From: Triatoma infestans
Taxonomy: Eukaryota; Arthropoda; Insecta; Hemiptera; Reduviidae
NCBI GenBank assembly: GCA_011037195.1
Contig: JAAEAF010005008.1
Span: 1-64,000, forward strand
Reading direction: 5' to 3'
DNA: 64,000 bases
Shown here: one piece after another, positions 32,497-43,915 of the stretch
Position numbering within the stretch: the first letter of the stretch is position 1
Layout of the letters: every line of letters begins with the position of its first letter
The notes under the pieces: model-generated
Databases searched by the model: none
What the model saw: only the letters and a program-made list of their open reading frames with translations
Told to the model about the DNA's origin: nothing
Position numbers and translations under genes: made by a program

Positions 32497-33373
32497 ATTA
32501 CAACTTGCAGTTTTTATATTAAATTACATAATGCTGAGTTTGCAGGTTCACGTGTTCACATCTTGGAACTAGGAAGTTTATATAACAATAATGCTGCGTT
32601 TGCAGTATTATAGGTTAACAGCTGGGGAACAAGGGAACTTCATATAACTGCTCCACCCTTAAAATGGACCTCTAGCTGGGGTTGCTGCCTAAATTAGGCA
32701 ATAATTTCATTTTGATCATTTTGCTACAAAAAAAAAACAATTCTTCTTATAAAGGTTAAATTTTACAATTATAAATGCTATTACAATTACAATAGTGGTA
32801 TAAGTTCCATAGTTATGGGGGTTGGCGTAGTTGCCTGACTGTATTATTTGTGGTATAATTATACTCTCTTTAAATTTTACGTATTTAATTCATCTAGTTT
32901 TTATTGCTTTATTTGAAAAATAATTATCGTTAAATCTTAAAGTGCCTAATTTATGAAATGATATATCTTTATCCTTTTATTATCTATTTATCTTTTATAA
33001 ATTTTAAATTTGTACACACCATTCACTTGTTTGGGCATTATTTTATCTTTACATTTTAAAACAATAGTTTTTCTTTTCTTTCTTACAAATTATTACAATA
33101 TTAGAGTTTTAGTATTGACTAAGGCTATTTTATAAGCCTTTGTTGGCTGCAATGCTGGGGTATAGCCCACCCGTAGTTGTTAATAATATGGCTATTTTAT
33201 GAAATTTTGCAACATTTAATATTTTGATTAACCATAATTTCGTTCAGGTGAAAGTTTGTCATAATGTTACCCATCATAAGCGTGTCGAGATTATCCAATA
33301 TCTGTTTGATTATAGTGCTTAAGCCATTTATAATATCTCTTTTATTCCTTTTATTAAATAGTAAATTTTATTT
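32497..33373. other. AT-rich stretch without gene
   Basis: A short repeated phrase (aataatgctgcgtttgcag) is near 32588. Otherwise nothing is recognised. Confidence 0.5.
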
Positions 33374-34114
33374 TGCATATGTAGTGGAATCAATTGTCGT
33401 GATTCCTGAGGTATGAAGTTAGCTGTCTTGAAGAGGGATTTATTAGGCGGAAGATTGTTTAGTGATTTCAGAGACTTATTGCTTCAATTACTAACACTGA
33501 ATTTATAAAAATTGACTATATTTTTACAATAATTTAGATGTGAGAAATGGTAACTATTAACATGAAATAATTAGAAATAAATAGGAGATAAACAACAAAT
33601 AATTTAAAATGATTAAAATAAATAAACTAATATGCACAACTATGAAAATAATTATAAGTTTAACTTTGTATAGGGATGCGCTCTCGTACTGTAATGATAT
33701 ATACTGATAGACTGAAGGTATAGTGATATAATGATATACTGGTGATACTGATGATACTGTAGCTACTGATATAATGATGATGATATAATGATCCCCTCTT
33801 CCAGTGGGGCGAAGTTTATATTAGTCTTACTCACACACTGTCAAGTGTGTAAGTAAGTTCTCACACTAAGACATCTCTAGTAGCGTGCGACCTTGGTTAG
33901 GTCGGCGACCAGTGATTCAGGTCAGTGGCCAGATTTGGTCGCCCATCGGCGACTTTCAAAGACCAGGTGGCTTCTGTTCAATAGACAGGGCTTTATCGGT
34001 GCTTGTCTTTGATACCTTTGTATTGAAAATGCAACGGCCGGCTGTGGAGCCACTAGTTATAAATTATTCTTTCCTTTTGTTATATTTTGTGAAGGCTTTG
34101 ACATTGCTTTGACA
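33374..34114 (-). mobile_element. Solo LTR, second copy of the 15096 family
   Basis: It aligns with 15096-15802 along almost its whole length, with a region of short gatactgat-type repeats (about 33690-33790) that differs. The word catatg lies at both junctions (about 33378 and 34113), compatible with a short target duplication. There is no internal region, so this is a recombination-derived solo LTR. Confidence 0.7.
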
Positions 34115-34157
34115 TATGCGTATTTAAACTAAAATTAAAGTTATCTGAAGAAGTACA

Positions 34158-34500
34158 CAGGGTGTCTCAAGGTATATAGATAACGACGTTTTCTCGGAAA
34201 CTAAGATAGCTAGAAAAAAACTAAAAAATACGTGTCCCCGTAGTTTTTTGTTAGAAATTTGCAAATTTGTTTTGGTGCTCCTAGAAGCGAGATACAGGCA
34301 CCAACTTCATTTTTTCAAATGGGGAGGTGTGGTTTTTATTTAAGAAATAGATTCCTCTATTTTTTTTTAAGAAAAATTTACTTGAACGGCTTTTTTCTTT
34401 GAGCGACATTTTACAAGTTTTGAATGAAAACATGATTCCTCTAAGAAATTTCAAAATAATATAAGAAGAAAATTACTATTTTATTATAAATTTTACTCCT
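34158..34500 (+). mobile_element. Half copy of the palindrome-centre foldback element
   Basis: It starts cacagggtgtctcaaggtat and follows the left half of the element at 37267-38122 for about 340 bp. It stops inside a ttactcctc-like word and runs directly into the abundant repeat, whose own TCTGGTGTG end is missing here. Confidence 0.75.
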
Positions 34501-35430
34501 CTTACTTCTGTACTGAAAATTATAATTGACAATTTCATAGTTTGTGTACCAAATTTAACGAAATTCTTCGAAAACTGAAAAAACTGTCCAGTAAAAGCGC
34601 ACTAACGGTTTACTAGATTTCTTAAAACTCGGAATTTTGGCCATCTATTTATTTCTAATTAATTTTGTTTCGATGATAGATTTGTATAATCAACTGTGAT
34701 AGCACTTTAGAGAAAAACATAACCCCACCCCTTCCCTAAAAGTGCCCTTAAATGATTTTCCCAGAGAAATGTTTTAAATAAAAGTTGTAGATCTTTGCAT
34801 GTTTAGTTTATATACGAAGTTTCAAGAAAATCGTCGGAGCCATTTTTTAGTAAATTGCGAAAAAGGGATTAAATCATTTAATAAAGTGGTAAAGTAAACG
34901 CACTTCCGGTTATCCAAGTTTTTTCAAACTCGGAATTTCAGCAACATAATTAATTCTAATTAACATTATTTAGATGACAGAATTGTCTAATAAATGCTCT
35001 TTAAATGGGAACCTAACCCCACCTCTCCCCCAAAGGTGGCATTAAGTGCCTTTTCCCGGAGAAATGTTTCAAATGAAAGTTGTAGCTCTTTGTATGTGTG
35101 GTTGATGTTCCAAATTTAAAGAAAATCGTCGGAGCCATTTTTGAGAAAATCCATCTAGTAAAGTGGTACTTCCGGTTGAGGAATTTTGACAGATAACGTA
35201 CTATCAGATCTAATGGTGATACCTAAACGAATATCAAGTTTCAACTTTTTACGGTTTTTCGTTTTTGAGCTATGCTGTTCACATTCATATATATATATAT
35301 ATACAGGCCATTTGCTAAAAGCCACTTTTTTGGATTCAGGAGACCTCAAAACTGATATTTCCGGTGAAAACTCCATATCGAAAATTTGACACGATTACAA
35401 TACTTCCTCTTACTAGGAGTAAGAGAAAGT
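34500..35430 (-). mobile_element. Abundant hairpin-ended repeat, two monomers, left arm
   Basis: Minus-strand copy with two monomers of about 300 bp (starts near cacttccggtt at 34910 and 35170), a TA microsatellite in place of the CA tract (35288-35304), ggagacctcaaaactga and the complete terminal hairpin near 35402-35430. It mirrors 39959-40898 in the right arm of the large palindrome. Confidence 0.85.
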
Positions 35431-35439
35431 AAAAAAAAA

Positions 35440-36585
35440 AAAACTAAGTTGGTATCCCTGCTAACAGTTTAAAATAGTTGTATGACCAATTGTTTTAGTA
35501 TACACAAGCTTTATATTACTCATTCAAGATGGCCGTTCCTTTAAATATCTGCACGTTGAATTAACAGCATTCAGTTATATGATCTCTGGCTTCTGGTGGT
35601 AATGAATCCATCCGAAATTTGCTGTTGCATTCTTAAAAAATACGATGTGTGTTGTGAATACGTGCGAACTTCTTCAAGTATGGTGGAAAAAGTATCAAGA
35701 AACGTTTTTATTTGGTTCAAATCCTGTTAATATGTGAGTTATCTAGCGGAGAGGTAATGTTTGAAAATTCATCTTTAATCAGTCAGTGAGCTTCTTAGGA
35801 GAAAACTTTTTAATTTGTGGTCCTTTTTTCATATTTTTTGCAGTTATTATTCCAATCTGTTTTGCTGATAATGTTATTTTGTATGCCCAGCTGTTGTTAT
35901 TCCGTCTGTGGCGCAAATATTTTCATAACTTTTGCTAAAATTTACATAACTTCTGCTGAAAAATTTTGTAATTATAAAGGGAGTCGATCGATTTGCAAAT
36001 TATAATAAGGATAACCCATAAATTCCATTAATAATTTTTTTTTATATTATAAATCTAATTAAATAAATAATCAATTTCATTAGCTGAAATTTCATTAAAT
36101 TTTTAAAACAAAAAAACTGAAAACAAAAAGTTCGAATGAAATACATTATGAATATAAATAAGTTGATATTAAAAAAAAAATGGGTGACAATGCGAGAGAC
36201 AGAGAGAGAGATAGAGTGTTTGTGTGAGAGAGAAAATACCAAAATTGTTTAGGGGGTGGAAGACATTGTTGGATCTAAAGAGTTAGCACGATCCAGTTTT
36301 GTACGGACAATAGAATACAAATGAGCATTACAAAGCATTGTCAGCTAATAATACTGTTGATGAAAGTTATGGGTGGTTTACATATTACTTTTTTTTTGTT
36401 TGATAATAAAGAGACGTTTTATTAATATTGTAATTTATAGGAAATTTTATTGTATATTTAATACGAGGAACGTTGGTGTTATTAGTTAGGCTTGTCGTTC
36501 AAGGTTTTTGCAATGTTCTGCAGGTTGTGGATACTCTCTATTGATATTCCACTGTACGTATGTGCAGTTCAAAGAAATTCTTAGG
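35440..36585. other. Left-arm unique sequence, no gene
   Basis: AT-rich DNA mirrored at 38804-39949. Open frames such as 35817-36005 are short and without domains; that they occur twice reflects the palindrome, not conservation. Confidence 0.6.
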
Positions 36586-36945
36586 TAGCTTTATCATGAT
36601 AATCTTAGAACATATGAAAATCTGTTCAGTAACGTCCCGCTTCCGGTCAAACAATTCTTTTTAAATCTTGGAATTTTGGAACATTTTTAATTTAGATTAA
36701 TATAACATGGATGACAGAATTTTTACAACATACGGAAATGGAACTTTGCATTAGGAAAGCCTAATGTCAAGCCTCTCCCAAGATTCCCCCCCATATCTTG
36801 AAAATGAATGTTCAAGGAAAAATGTTTTAATTCTAGCTCTTTATTATCTGTGCTTGATATACAAAGTTTAAAGAAAACCCCTGCAATTGTTTTCGCGAAA
36901 ATCCCCCCTCCCCTCCCCCCAAAAAAAACATAAAACATAAATTAT
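36586..36945 (-). mobile_element. Monomer of abundant repeat in left arm
   Basis: Contains cgcttccggtcaaacaattc, ggatgacagaatttttacaa, cccaagattccccccc-type sequence and aaatgttttaattctagctc in monomer order. It is mirrored at 38444-38803. Confidence 0.6.
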
Positions 36946-37084
36946 GTTATGTCTTACTTTATATAAACAATCATTTTACAAAAGTTTTGATAGCTAGAAA
37001 TAATTATAATATGAAATTGAAATTTTTTAATTAAACTAGGAATGACTGTCGAATGATCTGGGAAAAACTAATTTGAGTGTACGT

Positions 37085-37225
37085 ATACACTGAATTTGCT
37101 CTGTACAAGACTGTGTTATTATCAAACTGTTTTGATAAAACATCCTGATGATGGGTGAATGCCCGAAATCAGGTCGAAGACTACAGAAAGAAGCAGGCTT
37201 TCAACGGAAAAATATCTCTAATATA
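37085..37225 (+). mobile_element. Hammerhead-family A arm in left palindrome arm
   Basis: The ribozyme region 37141-37179 has CATC, CTGATGA, stem II GGGT/GCCC around GAAT, GAAA and TC, but CCGG is replaced by TCAGG and the stem I partner is GAAG. It is partly decayed. The mirror copy is at 38164-38304 on the minus strand. Confidence 0.65.
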
Positions 37226-37266
37226 ATAAGATATTAAACATAGTAAAGATATACTTAATAAGATAT

Positions 37267-38122
37267 ACAGGGTGTCCCAAGGTATATGGATAACGACTTT
37301 TTCACAGAAACTAAAATAACAAGAAAAAAACTAAAAAAATACGTGTCCCCGTAGTTTTTTGTTAGAAATCCAAATTTAATTTGTAAATTGTTTTGGTGCT
37401 TCGAGAAGCGAGATACAGGCACTAACTTCATTTTTTGCAAATGGGAGGTGTGGTTTTTATTTAAGAATAGATTCCTCTTTTTTTTTAAAAATTACCTGAA
37501 CGGCTTTTTGTCTGTTGAGCGACATTTTACAAGTTTGAATGAAAACATATTCCTCTAAGACATTTCAACATAAATAAGACAGAAAATTACTAGGTTTATT
37601 ATAAATTTCTTACTCCCTCATTAATGATAGAAAATCTTCTCGAACTGGCCCCCACCATTAGGATTTAATTTCTTTGGTCGTAAGGTACAATTGGCAGAAA
37701 ATCATGTGTAAGCATCTCTTGGTGGAGGCCAGTTCGAGCAAGATCTGTAATTAATGAGGAGTAAAATTGATAATAAAATAGTACTTTTCTTCTTATTCAA
37801 TCAAAAAACCGTTATCATTTTGAAATTTCTTATAGGCATCATGTTTTCATTCATAACTTATAACACTCAAAGAAAAAAACCGTTCAAGTAAATTTTTCTT
37901 ACAAAAAATAGAGGAATCTATTTCTTAAATAAAAACCACTCCTCCCCATTTGAAAAAATGAAGTTGGTGAATGTATCTCGCTTCTGGAAGCACCAAAACA
38001 ATTTGCAAATTAAATTTGGATTTCTAACAAAAAACTACGGGGACACGTATTTTTTTAGTTTTTTTCTAGTTATTTTAGTTTCTTTGAAAAAGTCGTTATC
38101 CATATACCTTGGGACACCCTGT
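37267..38122. mobile_element. Foldback-type element at palindrome centre
   Basis: The ends are acagggtgtcccaaggtata and its complement. The two halves, about 390 bp each, are inverted relative to each other and diverge by scattered substitutions and indels, more than the surrounding arms do. ATAT flanks both ends, but flanking duplications cannot be judged because the flanks are mirror images. No protein is encoded. A half copy at 34158-34500 shows it is a dispersed family. Confidence 0.75.
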
Positions 38123-38803
38123 ATATCTTATTAAGTATATCTTTACTATGTTTAATATCTTATTATATTAGAGATATTTTTCCGTTGAAAGCCTGCTTCT
38201 TTCTGTAGTCTTCGACCTGATTTCGGGCATTCACCCATCATCAGGATGTTTTATCAAAACAGTTTGATAATAACACAGTCTTGTACAGAGCAAATTCAGT
38301 GTATACGTACACTCAAATTAGTTTTTCCCAGATCATTTGACAGTCATTCCTAGTTTAATTAAAAAATTTCAATTTCATATTATAATTATTTCTAGCTATC
38401 AAAACTTTTGTAAAATGATTGTTTATATAAAGTAAGACATAACATAATTTATGTTTTATGTTTTTTTTGGGGGGAGGGGAGGGGGGATTTTCGCGAAAAC
38501 AATTACAGGGGTTTTCTTTAAACTTTGTATATCAAGCACAGATAATAAAGAGCTAGAATTAAAACATTTTTCCTTGAACATTCATTTTCAAGATATGGGG
38601 GGGAATCTTGGGAGAGGCTTGACATTAGGCTTTCCTAATGCAAAGTTCCATTTCCGTATGTTGTAAAAATTCTGTCATCCATGTTATATTAATCTAAATT
38701 AAAAATGTTCCAAAATTCCAAGATTTAAAAAGAATTGTTTGACCGGAAGCGGGACGTTACTGAACAGATTTTCATATGTTCTAAGATTATCATGATAAAG
38801 CTA

Positions 38804-39949
38804 CCTAAGAATTTCTTTGAACTGCACATACGTACAGTGGAATATCAATAGAGAGTATCCACAACCTGCAGAACATTGCAAAAACCTTGAACGACAAGCC
38901 TAACTAATAACACCAACGTTCCTCGTATTAAATATACAATAAAATTTCCTATAAATTACAATATTAATAAAACGTCTCTTTATTATCAAACAAAAAAAAA
39001 GTAATATGTAAACCACCCATAACTTTCATCAACAGTATTATTAGCTGACAATGCTTTGTAATGCTCATTTGTATTCTATTGTCCGTACAAAACTGGATCG
39101 TGCTAACTCTTTAGATCCAACAATGTCTTCCACCCCCTAAACAATTTTGGTATTTTCTCTCTCACACAAACACTCTATCTCTCTCTCTGTCTCTCGCATT
39201 GTCACCCATTTTTTTTTTAATATCAACTTATTTATATTCATAATGTATTTCATTCGAACTTTTTGTTTTCAGTTTTTTTGTTTTAAAAATTTAATGAAAT
39301 TTCAGCTAATGAAATTGATTATTTATTTAATTAGATTTATAATATAAAAAAAAATTATTAATGGAATTTATGGGTTATCCTTATTATAATTTGCAAATCG
39401 ATCGACTCCCTTTATAATTACAAAATTTTTCAGCAGAAGTTATGTAAATTTTAGCAAAAGTTATGAAAATATTTGCGCCACAGACGGAATAACAACAGCT
39501 GGGCATACAAAATAACATTATCAGCAAAACAGATTGGAATAATAACTGCAAAAAATATGAAAAAAGGACCACAAATTAAAAAGTTTTCTCCTAAGAAGCT
39601 CACTGACTGATTAAAGATGAATTTTCAAACATTACCTCTCCGCTAGATAACTCACATATTAACAGGATTTGAACCAAATAAAAACGTTTCTTGATACTTT
39701 TTCCACCATACTTGAAGAAGTTCGCACGTATTCACAACACACATCGTATTTTTTAAGAATGCAACAGCAAATTTCGGATGGATTCATTACCACCAGAAGC
39801 CAGAGATCATATAACTGAATGCTGTTAATTCAACGTGCAGATATTTAAAGGAACGGCCATCTTGAATGAGTAATATAAAGCTTGTGTATACTAAAACAAT
39901 TGGTCATACAACTATTTTAAACTGTTAGCAGGGATACCAACTTAGTTTT
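38804..39949. other. Right-arm unique sequence, no gene
   Basis: Mirror image of 35440-36585. It holds a CT-rich tract (about 39158-39194). No gene is recognised. Confidence 0.6.
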
Positions 39950-39958
39950 TTTTTTTTT

Positions 39959-40927
39959 ACTTTCTCTTACTCCTAGTAAGAGGAAGTATTGTAATCGTGT
40001 CAAATTTTCGATATGGAGTTTTCACCGGAAATATCAGTTTTGAGGTCTCCTGAATCCAAAAAAGTGGCTTTTAGCAAATGGCCTGTATATATATATATAT
40101 ATGAATGTGAACAGCATAGCTCAAAAACGAAAAACCGTAAAAAGTTGAAACTTGATATTCGTTTAGGTATCACCATTAGATCTGATAGTACGTTATCTGT
40201 CAAAATTCCTCAACCGGAAGTACCACTTTACTAGATGGATTTTCTCAAAAATGGCTCCGACGATTTTCTTTAAATTTGGAACATCAACCACACATACAAA
40301 GAGCTACAACTTTCATTTGAAACATTTCTCCGGGAAAAGGCACTTAATGCCACCTTTGGGGGAGAGGTGGGGTTAGGTTCCCATTTAAAGAGCATTTATT
40401 AGACAATTCTGTCATCTAAATAATGTTAATTAGAATTAATTATGTTGCTGAAATTCCGAGTTTGAAAAAACTTGGATAACCGGAAGTGCGTTTACTTTAC
40501 CACTTTATTAAATGATTTAATTCCACTTTTTCCCGCAAGTTACTAAAAAATTGCTCCGCGGATTTTTGTTTGAAACTCGTATCTAAACTCAACATGCAAA
40601 GATCTACAACTTAATTATTTAAAAACATTTCTTGGGAAATCATTTAAAGGCACTTTTTAGGGACAGGGTGGGGTTATGTTTTTCTCCTAAAGGGCTATCA
40701 CAGTTGATTATACAGAATCTACATCGAAACAAAATTTATTAGAATAAATAGATGGCAAAACATTCCGAGTTTTAAGAAATCTAGTAAACCGGAAGTGCGC
40801 TTTTACTGGACAGTTTTTTCAGTTTTCGAAGAATTTCGTTAAATTTGGTACACAAACTATGAAATTGTCAATTATAATTTTCAGTACAGAAGTAAGAGAA
40901 AGTTGTGTTGGAATGTTTCACACCAGA
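39959..40927 (+). mobile_element. Full abundant repeat, two monomers, right arm
   Basis: Starts with the hairpin actttctcttactcctagta (39959) and ends with aatgtttcacaccagat (about 40927). Two accggaagt monomer starts lie at 40213 and 40481, a partial third at 40789. The copy is about 969 bp, close to the 965 bp of the copy at 62563. Here the TCTGGTGTG end is complete, unlike in the left arm. Confidence 0.88.
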
Positions 40928-41160
40928 TTTTTTTAATTTAAGTGCGCCTTAACATCTATGGTCATTAGAGTCCTGAGCCTTCTCATTGCACTGCCGGTCT
41001 CCGGACAGTGTTCTCTCGCTACAGACAACACTGCGCAACACCGAACAGTAAACTGTAGAGGCTCCTAGGAAGAAAAAAATCCAAGGGTTAGCACTGGACT
41101 CGAACCCGGGACCTCCGCGTGGAAGTCCAACGCGCTAACTACTTAGCTAATCCCTCCCCT
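40925..41160 (-). mobile_element. tRNA-derived SINE, second tail type
   Basis: Minus strand: A box region ttagctaagtagttagcgcg (41155-41136), B box gggttcgagtcc (41108-41097), body and a tail with cctaatgaccatag-like sequence and aaggcgcactt. It abuts the TCTGGTGTG end of the abundant repeat. Confidence 0.75.
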
Positions 41161-41904
41161 ATCACCTTAGTTTATTGAAACTATTATTATGAAAGTAAAA
41201 TTATTTACATTACAGTTCTTTACCTTTGCTTATCTTTTATTAATAGTTATTGCCGTAAATATAAATAAATTACAGAAACTTTTTAAGTTTAATAAATAAA
41301 ATGAAATATATTTCTTACTTTACAAAATACAATTGTAATTAATAATAATTAATAAAAAAAATATTGGGTTTGTAAATATTTGTTTAAAATTTGGATTTTA
41401 CACAAACCTAATGTTTTTTTTTTTTGTTGAAAAGTGTGAGAGGAAATTGAAGCACTCCTTCTAGGAAAATGCCATAATATTTAAAGTACAGGATTATTAT
41501 TGTTCTTTATTCATAGTAATATAAGAAATTTCCTTTACTGTCATTCTGCCGGCGGTGAGGAATGATATATAAGAGTTAATGTTCGTTTTTGTAGAAAGGG
41601 AACAGATTGAAATTTGTGGCTAAAAAAAAAACAAAAAAAAAATGTACTATTCTACAAAGTGAAATAAATTCTACAAAGTGTTGTTAAAGTGATTGATTGC
41701 TAAACTCGGAACTATTCAAGTGGCTCACCAATTAACCTTTACTTACAATCTGTTTATATAAGTGCTTTATAAGTTAAATAATTTCTACCCAAATGAGATT
41801 TTAATATTAATATAATATTATATTAATATAATATTATATTAATAGAATGAAGATATTTATAAATAAATAAATAGTTTATAACATAAATTAATACAAGCAT
41901 TTTT
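41161..41904. other. AT-rich stretch without gene
   Basis: Contains a palindromic AT run (aatattatattaatataata) at about 41810-41845. No gene is recognised. Confidence 0.5.
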
Positions 41905-42238
41905 TTTACTTCCTCTTACTCCAAAAAATTGTTTTTAGCGAATGGTCTGTGTGTGTGTGGGTGTGTTTGCGTGGGTGTGTTTTAATAGAATATCTCAAAA
42001 ACGAAAAGTCACAGGAAGTTCAAACATTGTATTTCATTTAGGCACTACCACTGCTTCAGACACAAAGATTTCGGACAAAATCCATCAACCGGAAGTGCTA
42101 CTTTACGTTTTTTTTTTTTTTCCTTTCTTTCTTTTAGTTTTTCGTTGATTTTGTCCTCAAAAATAACCCCAAAGATTTTTTTTAAACTACACACCTGCAC
42201 AAACAAATCACTTTTATTTGTAACATATTACCCAAAAA
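41905..42238 (+). mobile_element. Abundant repeat interrupted by LINE
   Basis: From a hairpin remnant (acttcctcttactcc, 41909) through a GT-rich tract and accggaagtgctac to gtaacatattacccaaaaa, in family order. The order resumes after the LINE, at 43606 (ctctaaagtatcac), showing the LINE inserted into an existing copy. Confidence 0.65.
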
Positions 42239-42825
42239 ATTTTTTATTTTTTTTTTATTTTATTTTATTTTTTTTATAATTTTTATGGCATCGACTGCTC
42301 TGGTCTTTAGCCATACACTTTATCTTCCACATCACTCTGTCCATGTCCATTTCGATGTTCAGTTATTTACAACGCGCTATGAACAATGATGTCTAATACA
42401 CTCTTACTAAATCCATCACAACTATTACGTCACCAATAAATACTTTTTCCCACAAATATACCATTGTAATATATATAAGTAATCTACTTATACAGGTGGC
42501 TTACTCCTCCTCCCGCCTCTTTAATGCTCAGCTAAAATTCTGTACAATATTTACACAGCAATCACTCTCACATTCATACAGGTGCCGGGGTTGCCAATCC
42601 CGGCTCAGACCCACCCCTCCAAGAGTCAGTGGCTCCCGAGTTAAAATAGTGCAGGAAAGGCTTCCTACACGACCAAAAATTGCCACCCCTGGCCGGTATT
42701 GACCCCCCTACACTCATTCACACATATCTTTCATACCTATATCTAAATCTAATTATAAATCTTATTCTATCACTTACCATCTAGTGGGATTGTAGTACTC
42801 GATATTCCTACAATCCCGGCCTATC

Positions 42826-43010
42826 TAACCTACATAAACCTACATCACTCAATCCTCTTTCACGCAAATAAATTACTTTCATACAAATACATTCATTCTT
42901 TTGTAACTATATACGTCTAACCTACATAAACCTACATCACTCAATCCTCGTTCACGCAAATAAATTACTTTCATACAAATCCATTCATTCCTGCGTTACT
43001 TTATACCTCT
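42826..43010 (-). repeat. 92-bp tandem duplication in LINE 3' region
   Basis: Two nearly identical copies at 42826-42917 and 42918-43009 contain taacctacataaacctacat and cacgcaaataaattacttt. Tandem repeats in 3' regions are common in LINEs. Confidence 0.85.
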
Positions 43011-43047
43011 GTACTGTTACTATATACAACTATTAAAAATGGTACTA

Positions 43048-43590
43048 CTATATGTTTCTAAACACCCCCAATGCCTTTAAGAAACCAATTACTCCTCTCA
43101 TCTTATTACTTTCAACCAGATTCTCATTCAGACTGTCCGACAGGTTATACAGCTGTCTCATCTCATTTAATTCTCTACAAGTGCATAGTATATGGTGAAC
43201 AGTAAGTCGTTCGCCACATCTTTCACATAATGGCGGGTCTCTCCCAGCTAAGAGGTACTGGTGTGTGAGGAGTGTATGGCCCAGTCTGAGTCGATGAATT
43301 TTGACTCTCTCGCTTCTGTTTAAGGACAGAGGAGGTTTCCAGCTGTTTACATTCTTTTTTATTAAGGATAGGGTATTTCCAATGTGTTGCCACTCTTGTC
43401 GCCACTTATTCTTTATGGCGTCTGATAAATATGCCTTGACATCTGAGTGCTTGGCAATATGTGCCTCAGGGGTCTCTTTTTCAGTGGCTTGCCGAGCTGC
43501 TTTATCAGCCATCTCATTACCTATTATTCCTACATGGCTAGGTATCCAGATGAAAGTAATGGTTTTGCCAATCCAGGATGGCAGCGTCAT
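43048..43590 (-). pseudogene. LINE ORF2 C-terminus with RNase H
   Basis: A 180-residue open frame begins within the RNase H domain: FIWIPSHVGIIGNEMADKA holds the last catalytic Asp and its conserved context. The rest of the domain's N-terminal half, with the other catalytic residues, is lost by truncation. Near residues 115-150 it reads RLRLGHTLLTHQYLL and a knuckle CERCGERLTVHHILCTC (C-x2-C-x7-H-x4-C). It ends at the stop at 43048. The frame is uninterrupted, so this insertion is younger than most others here, but it encodes no reverse transcriptase. Confidence 0.9.
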
Positions 43591-43689
43591 ACTTACCTTT
43601 TTGAGGAAAAAAAACTTTTCTCTAAAGTATCACTTCAATATAATTTTGGTTTTACCACCTATATAATATTAATATACAGAAGAAGCAAT

Positions 43690-43905
43690 GATATAATGCC
43701 AATATGCGGATGGGTCCGTAATGTTGGATAACATCTGGTATTTTATCCATCGAAGCATGCATTATATTATATTGTTCCTGATGGGTTTCGGATTTTCATG
43801 CATCGTCAGAGCAAATTCACCAAGTTCGTGTAGAGAGGTTACATCAACTTAATGTTTTTGTTACACTCACACTTCTTCATAACCTTATAACCTCTACACA
43901 TATAT
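43690..43905 (-). mobile_element. Hammerhead-family B single arm, stem III changed
   Basis: Minus strand: CTGACGA, GCAT/ATCC around GAAA, GAAA, then CCCATC and AGGAAC, at about 43785-43821. The core and cleavage TC persist, but CCGG has become CCCA. It lies right after the end of the LINE-interrupted repeat. Confidence 0.6.
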
Positions 43906-43915
43906 ACAACCAAAA

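Larger units (their letters stand above)
34499..40898. repeat. Giant inverted repeat (palindrome), centre near 37.69 kb
   Basis: Mirror positions sum to 75389 throughout 34.9-37.27 kb and 38.12-40.5 kb without any net indel. I found only isolated mismatches there, for example one base near 37051/38338 and one codon in the pair 36723-36938/38451-38666. Outside these limits (34.5-34.87 kb) and at the centre (37.28-37.66 kb) the arms still match but differ by many small indels and substitutions. The loop is about 62 nt (37658-37719). It is either a recent inverted duplication or an assembly artefact. Confidence 0.95.
42239..43605 (-). mobile_element. 5'-truncated LINE with TAAAA-type tail
   Basis: On the minus strand the element runs from the RNase H region through a long 3' untranslated region to an A-rich tail with (TAAAA)-like units at 42239-42285. 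The 3' region contains two direct copies of a 92-bp unit (42826 and 42918) and a GC-richer block at 42570-42700. The junction at 43600 lies in an A run, so an exact target duplication cannot be assigned. Confidence 0.8.

Noticed and set aside
37658..37719. Loop of the palindrome as a sequencing-adapter remnant
   Set aside because: The 62-nt loop does not resemble hairpin adapter sequence known to me. This does not exclude other assembly errors.
35155..40234. Identical pairs of short open frames on opposite strands, apparently conserved
   Set aside because: They are mirror copies created by the large palindrome. Identity reflects recent duplication or assembly, not selection on protein.
43048..43590. 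Possible intact host RNase H gene
   Set aside because: The domain is N-terminally truncated, followed by a LINE-type knuckle and an A-rich tail, and lies inside another repeat. It is a LINE remnant.
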